64,000 nt of DNA from Bog-532 sp963720945 (GCA_963720945.1 CAVRHH010000031.1:744001-808000); one strand, 5' to 3'. Shown: positions 52,435 to 62,012, counted from the stretch's first letter. Made by a program: numbers and translations. The notes: generated by a model from the sequence alone, not told the origin.

Positions 52435-54960
52435 ATGTCTATCAGACGCGCGCTGCAGGACCGGTGGGTGGGGAACACGCTGGCCGATTTCGAACGGGGC
52501 CTGGCTGACAATCTGTGTTACGAGCGGGGGACGACGGCGGAGTCGGCGAGCGCTCAGGACGCCTATTGGACGCTGGCCATCACCATACGTGACCGGCTGG
52601 CTGACCGGCGGACCAGGACAGCCCAGGCGAACTACGAGGCCAACCCCAAGTTTGTCTACTACCTGTCGGCGGAGTACATGCTGGGACGCCAGCTCCCCCA
52701 GAACGCCGCCTATACCGGCACCGCCGACCTCGCCCGCCAGGCCGTGGCCGGCTCCGGCGTCTCCGCCGGAGACATCGAGGCCCTCGACGTTGAGCCCGGG
52801 CTGGGCAACGGCGGGCTCGGCCGGCTGGCCGCCTGCCTGCTGGACTCGCTGGCCACCCTCGACATGCCGGCCGTGGGCTACGGCATCCGCTACGAGTACG
52901 GGATCTTCAAGCAGGCCTTCGAGAATGGTTATCAGGTCGAGCACCCCGACGACTGGGCCTTCTACGGCAACCCGTGGGAATTTCCCGCCCCCGACGACCG
53001 CCAGGTCGTGGGGTTCTACGGCCATACCGAGGCGGTGGACGACGATCAGGGCGGGCTGCGGGCCCGCTGGGTGCCGGGGGAGACCGTGCTCGGCGAACCC
53101 AGCCACATGCTGGTCCCCGGCTACGGCACCGAGACCGTCAACATCATCCGGCTGTGGCAGGCCCGGGCCGACCGGGAGTCGCTCGACCTGACTCTGTTCA
53201 ACGCCGGCCTTTACGCCGAGGCCGTCGAGGCGCGGATGCGCTCGGAGAACCTCACGAAGGTGCTGTACCCGAGCGACAGCACGCCGGCCGGCCGCGAGCT
53301 GCGGCTCAAGCAGCAGTACTTCCTGGTCTCCTGCTCGCTGCGGGACATCATCCGCCGGTTCCGGTTCCGCAACCAGGACTGGGAGGCCTTTCCCAACCAG
53401 GTCGTCATCCAGCTCAACGACACCCACCCGGTGCTGGCCATACCCGAGCTCATGCACCTGCTGGTCGACGAAAACGGGGTGGGCTGGGAGCAGGCATGGT
53501 CCATCACGCGCCGCACGTTCGCCTACACCTGCCACACGCTGCTGCCCGAGGCTCTGGAGACGTGGCCGGTCGAGATGTTCGAGCGGCTGCTGCCGCGCCA
53601 CCTGGAGATTATCTACGCCCTCAATCAGTTCTTTCTCGAAGACGTGCGTGCCCGGTACCCGGGCGACGATGGGCGCATCGCCCGGATGTCCCTGATCCAG
53701 GAGGAGCCGGAGCGCCGGGTACGGATGGCCAACCTGGCCGTCGTCGGCACCTTCGCGGTCAACGGCGTGGCCGGGCTGCAGTCGCGGCTGCTCGCCCAGA
53801 CGACGTTGCGGGACTTCGCGGACCTGTGGCCGGAAAAGTTCCTGAATCAGACGAACGGCGTCAGTCCCCGCCGGTTCCTCCTCCTGGCCAACCCGCGCCT
53901 ATCCGGCCTGATCACCGCGCGGCTGGGCGACGAGCGGTGGCTGACCGACCTGGAACGGCTGCGGGAGCTTGAGGCCGCTGCCGACGATCCGAAGTTCCGG
54001 GCGGAGTGGCGCGAGGTGAAGCGGCTGAACAAGCTCGACCTGGCCGCCCACGCGCTCGCCACGACCGGCATCACCATCGATCCCGACTCGATTTTCGACG
54101 TGATGGTCAAGCGGCTGCACGAGTACAAGCGCCAGGTTCTCAAACTGCTGCACATCGTCACCCTGTACAACCGGATCAAGGCGGATCCGGCCGCCGGTAC
54201 GGTGCCCTACACGGTGATCTTCGGCGCGAAGGCGGCACCGAACTACCAGCAGGCCAAACGCGTCATCAAGCTGATCAACTCGGTCGCTGCCGTGGTCAAC
54301 GCCGACCCTGATGTCGCCGGCCGGATCAAGGTCGTCTTCCTCCCCAACTACAACGTCACGATCAGCGAACTCGTAGTGCCCGCCGGCGATATCTCGGAGC
54401 AGATCTCGCTGGCCGGCAAGGAGGCGTCCGGAACCGGCAACATGAAACTGGCCCTCAACGGGGCCGTCACCGTCGGCACCCTCGACGGCGCCAACATCGA
54501 GATCCGCAACCTGGTCGGAGCCGACAATTTCTTCCTCTTCGGCCTCACAGCCAACCAGGTCACCGCCCTCCGGCAACGCGGCTATGACCCCCGCGCCTAT
54601 TACCATGACGACGCCGAGCTCCGGGCAGCCGTCGACGCCCTCGCCTCCGGTGCCTTCACCGGCGGGGACCGCGACGCCGTCGGGCCGGTCATCGACTCGC
54701 TCCTCAAATGGGACGAGTACATGGTCCTGGCCGACTACCGGCCCTACGTCGACTGCCACGACCGGGCCGCCGGGCCGGCCTGGGCCGACCAGGAACGGTG
54801 GAGCCGGATGTCAATCCTGAACACGGCACGTTCGGGTTTCTTCTCCTCCGACCGGACGGTCCGCGGCTACTGCCGCGACATCTGGCACATCGAGCCCGTG
54901 CCCGTCCACTCCCATGCGGTAGCCGGCCCTGAAGGTCGCCGCCCGAACTCTCCTATCTGA
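52435..54960 (+). CDS. glgP: Alpha-glucan (glycogen) phosphorylase
   Basis: An 841-residue GT35 enzyme from ATG 52435 that releases glucose-1-phosphate from alpha-1,4-glucan. Family motifs: EPGLGNGGLGRLAACLLDSL, QLNDTHPVLAIPELMHLL, MVKRLHEYKRQVLKLLH and the pyridoxal-phosphate Lys in EASGTGNMKLALNGAVTVG, followed by TLDGANIEI. The length equals the family norm. The 199-bp gap to the divergent glgA start probably holds both promoters. It is the degrading counterpart of the GlgA/GH57 operon. Confidence 0.97.
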   Translation: MSIRRALQDRWVGNTLADFERGLADNLCYERGTTAESASAQDAYWTLAITIRDRLADRRTRTAQANYEANPKFVYYLSAEYMLGRQLPQNAAYTGTADLARQAVAGSGVSAGDIEALDVEPGLGNGGLGRLAACLLDSLATLDMPAVGYGIRYEYGIFKQAFENGYQVEHPDDWAFYGNPWEFPAPDDRQVVGFYGHTEAVDDDQGGLRARWVPGETVLGEPSHMLVPGYGTETVNIIRLWQARADRESLDLTLFNAGLYAEAVEARMRSENLTKVLYPSDSTPAGRELRLKQQYFLVSCSLRDIIRRFRFRNQDWEAFPNQVVIQLNDTHPVLAIPELMHLLVDENGVGWEQAWSITRRTFAYTCHTLLPEALETWPVEMFERLLPRHLEIIYALNQFFLEDVRARYPGDDGRIARMSLIQEEPERRVRMANLAVVGTFAVNGVAGLQSRLLAQTTLRDFADLWPEKFLNQTNGVSPRRFLLLANPRLSGLITARLGDERWLTDLERLRELEAAADDPKFRAEWREVKRLNKLDLAAHALATTGITIDPDSIFDVMVKRLHEYKRQVLKLLHIVTLYNRIKADPAAGTVPYTVIFGAKAAPNYQQAKRVIKLINSVAAVVNADPDVAGRIKVVFLPNYNVTISELVVPAGDISEQISLAGKEASGTGNMKLALNGAVTVGTLDGANIEIRNLVGADNFFLFGLTANQVTALRQRGYDPRAYYHDDAELRAAVDALASGAFTGGDRDAVGPVIDSLLKWDEYMVLADYRPYVDCHDRAAGPAWADQERWSRMSILNTARSGFFSSDRTVRGYCRDIWHIEPVPVHSHAVAGPEGRRPNSPI

Positions 54961-54963
54961 CCC

Positions 54964-54989
54964 CCGGCGCCTCTGATCCCCGGCGCCGG
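54964..54989. terminator. Candidate bidirectional terminator hairpin
   Basis: Inverted repeat ccggcgcc / ggcgccgg with a 10-base loop (54964-54989) located in the 64-bp gap between the convergent glgP and CBM48-protein genes. No clear T-tract; position and perfect 8-bp stem are the support. Confidence 0.5.
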
Positions 54990-55024
54990 TGGGCCGAAGT
55001 GCTCGCCGTGGCCCCCTCACCGTT

Positions 55025-55567
55025 TCATTCCTTCGGCTTCCTAGCTGGCTTCCTAGCTGGCCTCGTCGCGGCCGCGGCGGCTTTCCCCGTGGTCTTCGCC
55101 GGTGCCTTCTCGGCGGGTGCCTTCTCGGCGGGTGCCTTCTCGGCGGGTGCCTTCTCGGCGGGTGCCTTCTCGGCGGGTGCCTTCTCGGCGGGTGCCTTCT
55201 CGGCCGGTGCCTTCTCGGCCGGTGCCTTCTCGGCCGGTGCCTTCTTCGCGGCCGGCGGGGCGGCCTGGTCCAGCGCCGTCAGGTCGATGACCGAGTCGTC
55301 CCCGCCGAAGCTATTGGGCAGGTAGGCGTCGGCGGCCCAGTCGTTTTCCCACCGCTCGCCATCGAGGAGGTACCGGAACCGGTAAGCCCGTCCCGCGTCG
55401 AGGTCAACGGTCAGGCTGAACCCGCCCTCGGCGTCGCGGCGCATCACATCGGCGCCGGCCGACCAGTCGTTCCATTCCCCGCACACCGCCGCGGTCTGGG
55501 CACCTACGCCGGGATCGAGTATGAACGTGACGCTGGCCTTGCCTTTCCCTTTCCGGGACTTGTTCAT
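55025..55567 (-). CDS. CBM48/AMPK-type glycogen-binding protein with KAPAE repeat tail
   Basis: A 180-residue cytoplasmic protein; ATG 55567 has ggagag upstream. Residues about 8-95 form a CBM48-like (isoamylase-N/AMPK glycogen-binding) domain: SVTFILDPGVGAQTAAVCGEW, NDWSAGADVM, AYRFRYLLDGERWENDW and ADAYLPNSFGGDDSVIDL. The C-terminal tail consists of ten KAPAE-type units followed by Lys/Arg/Pro-rich sequence, so it is strongly basic and probably extended, similar to histone-like tails. It should bind glycogen while the tail binds nucleic acid or other acidic partners. It lies convergent to glgP in the glycogen block. Confidence 0.85.
   Translation of the reverse strand: MNKSRKGKGKASVTFILDPGVGAQTAAVCGEWNDWSAGADVMRRDAEGGFSLTVDLDAGRAYRFRYLLDGERWENDWAADAYLPNSFGGDDSVIDLTALDQAAPPAAKKAPAEKAPAEKAPAEKAPAEKAPAEKAPAEKAPAEKAPAEKAPAEKAPAKTTGKAAAAATRPARKPARKPKE
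55101..55250 (-). repeat. Tandem 15-bp repeat, ten copies
   Basis: Units of ggtgccttctcggcg (or ...cggcc) begin every 15 bp from 55101 to 55236. On the coding strand they encode KAPAE units in the tail of the glycogen-binding protein. The first units are nearly identical, the last three vary (cggcc), a sign of recent slippage expansion. Confidence 0.97.
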
Positions 55568-56215
55568 CTTTTTTGCTCTCCGCTCTGCCAAATGAGCATG
55601 ATGTAAACGATGTGCGGCCGTGGATGCTGGTCCGCCGCATACCCGATCTGCTTCTCGCGCTGGTCGGTGACGCAGGCTGCTCAGCCCAGCCCGAAACGGC
55701 CGCCGCGATCACTGTGGTGGTTGCGCTCGCAATCGCTGTGCCCGTCACCCATGACGCGTACACGGGGGCTGCGGCGACCGCAAGCAGGGGCGCTGATCCA
55801 TCCCTCCATGTGAGGCAAATCGTCGCCTCCTTCCGGTTCCCGCCCGGCCGGGCTGGAACCCGGATTGTGACAGGCCGGACAAGCTGTCTGCAAGGTTCCG
55901 TCCGCGGCGAGAGCGGAGCAGGCGCATTGGTCCCATGGAAAGGGGCCATTCCGCCCGGAACGCGCCGGCTGCAACCCGGGCAGCGAACCCGCTGGGCCTT
56001 GCGAACTCTGCCCTGCAACATCGGCACAGCCGCACTCGTGTCTCAGGAATCCTCCAGACAAGCGAGTGCCCCGGCCCGTGAGGTTACCGAGGCACTCTTA
56101 CCGCGGATCAAGATTCGGGTCTCAAGGTCGATGGGCTCTCGCCTCCCCTCCCGCACGACTGTGGCTATGCGTACGGCGACCAGCGGTGCCACCGCTCCAA
56201 GAGGTGACTGAGAAC

Positions 56216-56278
56216 GTGCGGCCCGTGCGGCCCGTGCGGCCTGTGCGGCCTGTGCGGCATGTGCGGCATGTGCGGATG
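56216..56278. repeat. Tandem 9-bp repeat, about seven copies
   Basis: Units gtgcggccc, gtgcggccc, gtgcggcct, gtgcggcct, gtgcggcat, gtgcggcat and gtgcggatg follow each other. No supported gene covers them, so they are a non-coding minisatellite. Confidence 0.92.
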
Positions 56279-56568
56279 AAGGTCCATCTCGACCTCCCTT
56301 CCATCTGCTTCCCGTATACATCTCCGGAAGCTCTGGCCTTAGAGGCCTTAGACCCGTCGCGCGTGATATACAGCACAGTCACCCTGTCGCCCACCGCTGA
56401 GCCCAGGCATGAAGGTGCCCCTGTGACGAGGGATCGCGGTTCGGCCAGGGCATGTCTCCGTGGGCCTGGTGTCATTCACTCAATGGGCAGGCCCGTCCCC
56501 GCCGACATCCCCGGCAAGGTGGCGCCCGTGGCCGGTGAAGACGGTGCTGTGCAGCGCGGCCGCGCCCC

Positions 56569-56640
56569 GTCTCCAACTACACCACGCTGGCTAAGGCGCA
56601 TATCTTGCCTGCACTCGGAAGGCGGAAACTACGCGAATCG
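56569..56640 (+). pseudogene. Relic of a tyrosine-recombinase (phage/ICE integrase) N-terminal domain
   Basis: The forward frame reads VSNYTTLAKAHILPALGRRK then LRES, the hallmark of the SAM-like core-binding domain of integrases, which typically read nY...l...HilPaLG...L. A stop follows after a few more codons (tga at 56662). Only ~24 residues are recognisable, with no catalytic domain, so it is a leftover of an integrated element. Confidence 0.5.
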
Positions 56641-56792
56641 TTCTGCTATGCGTCCTGGGCATGATCAACGTGCGGTCAGGGCAAGGGCGACGCTGCCCAG
56701 AATGCGCGCAAAGGAACCCAGGGCCAGCGTGAGAGCTTGCTCCTATCACGCCAGCCCCGGGGCCTGCCAGCGTAACGTCCTGTGTATAGGCC

Positions 56793-56961
56793 TGTGGATG
56801 ATTTACGTAAATACGCTGGTCAACCGCTCCATAGCTGTGGACGACTGTTGCTGTGGAAAAGTGGATAACCGGTGCGACACAAAGTGGATAACCGGTGCGA
56901 CACAGGGTCCTGCCAGGTCGCAGGCCGTCCGCGATCCACAGGGCGATACGCGGTATCCACA
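56793..56961. other. DnaA-box-like cluster 1 with tandem 23-bp duplication and palindrome
   Basis: Seven 9-mers resembling the actinobacterial DnaA box (consensus YYVTCCACA, TTGTCCACA best) lie within 170 bp: TCATCCACA (56793), TCGTCCACA (56836), TTTTCCACA (56852), TTATCCACT (56860 and 56883), CGATCCACA (56932) and GTATCCACA (56953). The first five read on the reverse strand and the last two on the forward strand. Two match the consensus exactly; the others differ at one position. A 23-bp segment containing one box is duplicated in tandem (56859-56904), iteron-like, and a 12-bp palindrome atttacgtaaat is at 56801-56812. Confidence 0.6.
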
Positions 56962-57993
56962 GGCGAGCCCCGCGAGGCCCCCGTGTCCCTTGCTATGGGA
57001 GGGCGCGAAGCAGTCACGGCGGTATCCGTGGCCATGAGAAAGTCCCGATGTCCCTTGACTCAGCTACCACTGGTGACAGCAAGCCGCCCGGTGGGGATTG
57101 AGCATGGAGTGGGCGATGTGTATGGCCGGACTGGTATCTGGGGGTATTACCGGTCCGGCCGCCAACTAGCGGAAACCATTGCTTGAAGGGTCTGCCAGTA
57201 CACAGGAGTGTCCTCTTCGCTGGATGTCCCCGGCAAGGCGGCAGGCATGTCGCTAGCCGGGAGTTCCCTGGGTGCATTTTTCACGCGCCGGCGTTGAAGT
57301 GACCGGCTTTCATGCTGGCGCAGCGAACCGGCCGGCGTGGCCGGCAGCTCATACGGTGACGGGCCTTGATTAACGGGCACACCTGGACACTATGGGCCAA
57401 GGGCCGGTTACCGCCGCATTCCGCCTATCGGCGTGTCGGCTCAATTCCGCGCATCGACAGCGTGGCCGAATGCGGCCAAATGACCTGACCAGTTTCAAGC
57501 AGCCCGTTCCAACCGGGCAAGGCTGTTTGAGTCCGGCCGTGCGCAGGGGCGTGCTGGGCGGGGCAGGGCGCCAGCCCGTCGCAGCCGGTGCTGCCCGCCA
57601 GGTGTGATGGCTGTACTGCCATCGCCGTCCGGTAGGCACGGGAGCAAGCAAGGTCAGCCAGAGCCCCGGTACCATCCAGCCAGACCCGGCTGGAGCCAGA
57701 TAACTAGCTCTCCCGAGAGGCCGGGGGAACCCCAGGGGAAGCAGGCGCGTGCACCTGCGTGCTGCCTTTCGCCGGGGACGGCCGCTGTCATTAGCCGGCA
57801 CCGGGAACGCGGCCTGCCGTCAGCGAGCGCTGGTCTGCCCCGGTGCGCATGTGCGCCGTTACCCCTTGTCCTCCCTTCAAAGGGTCCGGGCTCACCGTCT
57901 AGGTGTGAATTTCTTACGGTCCTGAATCTGGATCACAGCCCGATAAACTTACGGTAGACATTCAGTTCATTTATGGGCTGTTGCGGCGTGGCA

Positions 57994-58143
57994 TGTGGAC
58001 AATCTCAATTTCTTCCCGCCCACAGGGTGTGGATAGTGTTCTTGCAGTTGAACGCCCTCTTATGGGCGGGGCCTGCCGCCGGAATCCCCAGCATTTCGGC
58101 GTGTGCACTCAGCTCCGGGGATTTTCTGCACAAGTCATCCACA
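57994..58143. other. DnaA-box-like cluster 2
   Basis: Three 9-mers all match YYVTCCACA: TTGTCCACA at 57994-58002 (reverse strand, the ideal actinobacterial DnaA box), CTATCCACA at 58028-58036 (reverse) and TCATCCACA at 58135-58143 (forward). They lie about 1 kb from cluster 1, with no gene in between. No dnaA, dnaN or parAB gene is visible nearby. Confidence 0.55.
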
Positions 58144-58404
58144 GTTTGTGCACGGTGCGGTCGCTACGGGTCTCCTCGCAACGGAGCGTGTCGCCCATTG
58201 TGAGGAACTCCGCGTCGGCGATGACATCGGGCAGGTCCTCGGGCGTGCTGAGGGTGATGTGGTGGCCACCCGGGCTCAGGTCGTCCAGGGCTGACTGGTT
58301 GCCGGATTCTCCGGCAGGCCCTTGGGGGACCGCCCAGGACACCGGCACACCGTCTGTCCCCGCGGAGCGACGTCGCCTCTGGCTCCGCGACCCGGTTCCA
58401 TGAT

Positions 58405-58593
58405 CTACGGGACGTCCTGGCGTTGACGCGCGTGCGCGGGCTGCGTGGCCCCCATGAGGGCGACGAACGCCTCCGACTGGATGTCGGTGACCGCGACCTG
58501 TGCCCCTTCTCGTGCGAGCAGACCGGCGGCCGCGCGGCCAATCCCGTACGCAGCTCCGGTGACCACCGCAACCTTGCCGTCTACCCGGCCCAT
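58405..58593 (-). pseudogene. N-terminal relic of a short-chain dehydrogenase gene
   Basis: The leftward frame encodes 62 residues: GRVDGKVAVVTGAAYGIGRAA, LLAREGAQVAVTDIQ and then unrelated sequence and a stop. The TGxxxGIG cofactor motif is complete, but the catalytic Ser-Tyr-Lys part is absent and no frame beyond continues it. It is a truncated SDR, different in sequence from the intact SDR at 58998. Confidence 0.65.
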
Positions 58594-58997
58594 CTCGCCA
58601 TCCCTTCCGAGCCCAGCCGCTCTGCACCCTGGACCGCCCGCTCCGGATCCTTGGCCAGTACCGCGTGCCCAACGCGGCCGAGCCCCGTGATAGGTGCGAA
58701 CCTATGAAATGCCGGACAGGTGTCCATAGGACGCAAGTCCCCAGGCTGGCGAGACTTCGGTCACCACTACTGACCACTCGCACGGATTGCCGCAGGAAAA
58801 CCGGCACAACTCCAGGCCGGTCACCCACGCCAGACCGTCCGCAGCGAGATCGTGCAGGCGGGAGGGGCGGGCCCGGACGACATCGCCGTACGCCGCATCG
58901 CGGTGCAGCCCCGCGAGCAGGTCTCAGGCACACACGTAAGCTGCGAGTGGGGCTAGCCGCGGCGCCCGGCCAGACATCCCGTTCGGAGGTTGTTCCT
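58594..58997. other. Intergenic stretch upstream of the SDR gene
   Basis: About 400 bases. A small hairpin (taggtgcgaaccta, about 58691-58704) is the only structure noticed. The frame that leads into the SDR is open here, but no family motif appears before GTG 58998, so I treat it as upstream non-coding DNA. Confidence 0.4.
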
Positions 58998-59753
58998 GTG
59001 ATCGATCTTTCCGGCCGCGTCGTCATCGTCACGGGCGGCAACAGCGGCATCGGACTCGGCATCGCCCGCGGCGTCGCCCGGGCCGGCGCGTCCGTCGCCG
59101 TCTGGTCGCGTCGCGAGGAGCGCAACGCCGAGGCGGTCGCCGAGCTGGAAAGGCTGGGCGCCACGGCCATCGGCGTGCGGTGCGACGTCAGCGACGAGGA
59201 CAATGTGGCCGGCGCCATGCGGGAGACGCTGGACCGGTTCGGCCGCCTCGATTGCCTGGTCGCCAACGCCGGGACGACCGGCAAGCAGTCGTTCACCGAC
59301 ATGTCACTCGGCGAGTGGCACCGCGTGCTGCAGGTCAACCTGGACGGCGCCTTCCTCTGCTTGCGGGAGGCGGCCCGCGTGCTGGTCGGGCAAGGGCAGG
59401 GCGGGTCGCTGGTGGGCGTGTCGTCGACCAGCGCGATCGACGGGGCTCCCGGCCAGCAGCACTACGCTGCCAGCAAGACGGCGTTGCTCGCGGTGATGCG
59501 CGCCCTGGCCGTCGAGCTGGCCCGGCACCAGGTGCGGTGCAACAGCCTCCTCCCCGGCTGGACCGACACCGAACTGCTGGCCGAGGCCAAGACACACGAG
59601 AAGTTCGTGACCGCCACGATCGGCCGGACGCCGGTCCGCCGGTGGGGCACGCCGCACGACTTCGAGACCGTCGGGGCGTTCCTCGCCGACCCCTCGCTCA
59701 TCTTCCATACCGGGGACAGCATGGTCGTCGACGGCGGCTACACGATCTTCTGA
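58998..59753 (+). CDS. Short-chain dehydrogenase/reductase (FabG-like SDR)
   Basis: A 251-residue classical SDR. GTG 58998 follows ggaggttgttcct and gives the normal N-terminus MIDLSGRVVIVTGGNSGIGLG; the longer open frame upstream is an extension without motifs. TGGNSGIG (12-19) binds NAD(P); NAG (DCLVANAG) and the catalytic set Ser (GVSSTSA), Tyr and Lys (YAASK) are in place; the C-terminus VVDGGYTIF is typical. It reduces a keto group or oxidises an alcohol; the substrate is unknown. A convergent secreted beta-helix gene ends 131 bp later. Confidence 0.93.
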   Translation: MIDLSGRVVIVTGGNSGIGLGIARGVARAGASVAVWSRREERNAEAVAELERLGATAIGVRCDVSDEDNVAGAMRETLDRFGRLDCLVANAGTTGKQSFTDMSLGEWHRVLQVNLDGAFLCLREAARVLVGQGQGGSLVGVSSTSAIDGAPGQQHYAASKTALLAVMRALAVELARHQVRCNSLLPGWTDTELLAEAKTHEKFVTATIGRTPVRRWGTPHDFETVGAFLADPSLIFHTGDSMVVDGGYTIF

Positions 59754-59883
59754 TTCCCTGGCCAGCGCGGGCATCCAGGCGGCGGGCCGCGTAGAAGCCC
59801 AGGTCAAGACCGGTGGCCAAGTTCTGGAACCCCCCAGCCACCAGCAGCTTGTCGGCGCCGACGCCAGCCCGAAGGCCGACGCG

Positions 59884-61770
59884 TCACGGATAGCTGACCA
59901 CATCCACCGCGGCATCGGGGTTCGCGGCGGTCGATGCCCGCCCGGTGCTGTTCACTACGTCATCGATGCCGCCGGACCCGGCCGTGCTGAGGAACACCGT
60001 GAGCAGATCGTGCAGTTCGCTGCCGGGCGGGTCGGCGGTCTCGAACGCGCTGGTGGCGAAGATCGGCACGCCCCGGTCGAAGAAGCTGTAGCTGGCCATC
60101 CCGTAGCCCTGGAAACCGGCTGCCCGGCGGGTGATCAGGAACGCGGGGTAGCCGTCGGTCGCGGGACTGGCCATCCAGGCGTGCTGGCTCGGGGGGTCAT
60201 ACGGCATCTCGTTCTCGAAGAAGATGTCTGTGCCGTTTCGCCCGTTCCAGATCACCTCATCCTTCTCGTAATGTTCGACAAACAGGCCATAGGCGGTTAC
60301 GTCGTCCCCCTCGACGACGACGCCGGTGTCCGCGGCGTTATCGGTCCAGCCGATCCCGTTGCCATGGTCGGCCCGCCAGGCCCAGATATCGTCGAGGATC
60401 ACCTGGGAGCTGTCGACTAGGAGGCTGGTAGTCGCCCGGCCCGCCGCGGCGCCGCCGATGCGGAAGAACACGTCCTGTACCACGGTGGGATCGGCCGGGT
60501 CCGCGAGCCCGGGGCCGGGCTGGGTGCCGACCTGCAGCAGCACCGGGGAGTTCACCGCCCCGGCCGCGAAGATCATCCCGGACAGCTTCACGCCGCGGAC
60601 GCTGGCTACCCGCATCGCGACGATACCGTTGGCCGGCACCAGGGTGGGAAAGCCGAGGCCGAGCACCACCGTGTCCGGCTGCGTGACCTCGATGGTCTGG
60701 TCCAGGCTGTAGACGCCGGGGGTGAGGATCAGGTCCTGCCCCCGGGCCAGCGCCGCGTTGAGTACCGACACCGGGTCGCCGGGGGTGGCGATGAAGAACC
60801 GCTGAATGGGAAGGGCGGTGCCCGGCGTCGGGCCGTTGGCCCAAGACGGTCCCACCGAGCCGTACCGCACGGCTGGAACGAACACGCTGTAGTTCCCGCT
60901 GGAGTTCACCTGCAGGAACGGCGCTTCCTTGGTGACCGGACTGGCCGCCAGGGTCGTGTACTGCGCGCCGGCGCCGAATTTCTGCGCGGGCGCCCCCACG
61001 TCCCCGGAGAACACCTGGTCCCAGACGCTGTTGCTCCAGCCGTCGAGGGTGCTGTTCCGGACCAGGAACTGCTGCTGGCTGCCGTTGAGCACGGCGGGGC
61101 CGGAGAACCTGGAATCAGCGATGAAGCCGCCGCTGGAGTAGCCAGGCTTCGAGCAGTAATCCATGAGCGAGGTGAACCCGTTGAACTCGACCCGCCGCAC
61201 TGGTGACGCCTGGGACGCCGCCCAGAATTCAGCCGTTTGCTGGCACGGCGCGCCCTTCGGCGGTGCCGGGAAGTTGATCGTCAGGTTCGACAGCGAGCGC
61301 CAGAAGTTATCCAGCGCGGTGCAGTTGGCACTGCCTGAAGACGTGGGCGGGAGGCACTGGTTGAACGAATCGACGGCGCCGTTGATGACCACGTCGCCCG
61401 GCGAGGTTCCGAGGCCGGCCACGCTGGTGTAGTAGCCGACCTGGAGGAATAGCGGATCGGCGGCTGAGCCGTAAGTGCCCGGTTCGAACAGCAGCGCGTA
61501 GCGCTGCGTGCCGAACTGGTTGCCGGACTGCTGGCTGGCGATCGAGTTGACCGTGGCCTGGATGCGGCTTTGCGGCATGCTCGGGCTGAATACGTAGACG
61601 TTCGGTCCGAAGTCCGGCTTTCCTGGTCCGGCCGCCGGGCTGGCCGAGCCCGGCGCGCCCGCCAGCCGCCAGGCGAGGCCGAGCGCGAGGGCGGCAACCA
61701 GTACCAGGGCGCTGACCAGGAGGATCGGGCGGCGTCGCAGCCGGCTGGACAGGTCCGGGGTCGGTGTCAT
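59884..61770 (-). CDS. Secreted/membrane-anchored right-handed beta-helix protein (pectate-lyase-like fold)
   Basis: A 628-residue protein from ATG 61770; GTG 61779 is an alternative. One N-terminal hydrophobic helix (PILLVSALVLVAALALGLAW) anchors or exports it. The rest shows repeated short beta strands and motifs typical of actinobacterial beta-helix proteins: YALLFEPGTYG, DVVINGAV, NLTINFPAP, LILTPGVYSLDQTIEV, VILDDIWAWRADHGNG. The family includes glucan- or uronate-active enzymes and coagulation factor 5/8-annotated proteins; catalytic residues cannot be assigned by eye. It is expected at the cell surface. Confidence 0.8.
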   Translation of the reverse strand: MTPTPDLSSRLRRRPILLVSALVLVAALALGLAWRLAGAPGSASPAAGPGKPDFGPNVYVFSPSMPQSRIQATVNSIASQQSGNQFGTQRYALLFEPGTYGSAADPLFLQVGYYTSVAGLGTSPGDVVINGAVDSFNQCLPPTSSGSANCTALDNFWRSLSNLTINFPAPPKGAPCQQTAEFWAASQASPVRRVEFNGFTSLMDYCSKPGYSSGGFIADSRFSGPAVLNGSQQQFLVRNSTLDGWSNSVWDQVFSGDVGAPAQKFGAGAQYTTLAASPVTKEAPFLQVNSSGNYSVFVPAVRYGSVGPSWANGPTPGTALPIQRFFIATPGDPVSVLNAALARGQDLILTPGVYSLDQTIEVTQPDTVVLGLGFPTLVPANGIVAMRVASVRGVKLSGMIFAAGAVNSPVLLQVGTQPGPGLADPADPTVVQDVFFRIGGAAAGRATTSLLVDSSQVILDDIWAWRADHGNGIGWTDNAADTGVVVEGDDVTAYGLFVEHYEKDEVIWNGRNGTDIFFENEMPYDPPSQHAWMASPATDGYPAFLITRRAAGFQGYGMASYSFFDRGVPIFATSAFETADPPGSELHDLLTVFLSTAGSGGIDDVVNSTGRASTAANPDAAVDVVSYP

Positions 61771-62012
61771 ACCTGTCACTGTGCCCCATCAGACCGCACC
61801 GCGCGGGGCTTGGTCGCCCGCACGAGGACAAGCTCTGTTAAATCGCCATTAAGTGGGTTGATGCGCCGGGGTGCCATTGTTAGCGTGGGGGATCGCATGG
61901 GCATCGAGGGAGCGGTGCCGCATGCGTCAAGGGGTGGGGAGATGGCCGTTGCAGCTGGACGCGTACCGTTGCGTGCACTCGTGCTGAGGTCAGTGGCCCG
62001 CAGGGGGCGGCA

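Larger units (their letters stand above)
55568..58404. other. Gene-poor region (about 2.8 kb) with repeats, relics and DnaA-box-like sites
   Basis: No intact gene is supported. Open frames on both strands lack family motifs, good starts and consistent codon bias. The region holds a 9-bp tandem repeat (56216-56278), a tyrosine-recombinase relic (56569-56640), a 23-bp tandem duplication, a 12-bp palindrome and two clusters of DnaA-box-like 9-mers (56793-56961 and 57994-58143). One leftward frame at 55604-56027 has CxxC and a hydrophobic stretch but no recognisable family. From 57200 to 57950 I see only short hairpins. Confidence 0.6.

Noticed and set aside
52324..53601. Reverse open frame opposite glycogen phosphorylase
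   Set aside because: Shadow of the phosphorylase coding frame, without motifs.
56216..56278. Possible CRISPR array at the 9-bp repeats
   Set aside because: Units are 9 bp and directly abutting; there are no spacers of the right length and no cas genes in the window.
57440..57540. tRNA-like T-arm (gcccg ttccaac cgggc) near 57510
   Set aside because: The loop lacks the purine at the key position, and no matching acceptor stem, anticodon arm or D-arm could be built around it.
58109..58404. Reverse open frame reading GGHHITLSTPEDLPDVIAD
   Set aside because: It could be a fragment of a real gene, but I recognise no family, and its end runs into the DnaA-box-like region; not enough to annotate.
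58691..58760. Possible riboswitch upstream of the SDR gene
   Set aside because: Only one short hairpin is visible; no known riboswitch core motif could be matched.
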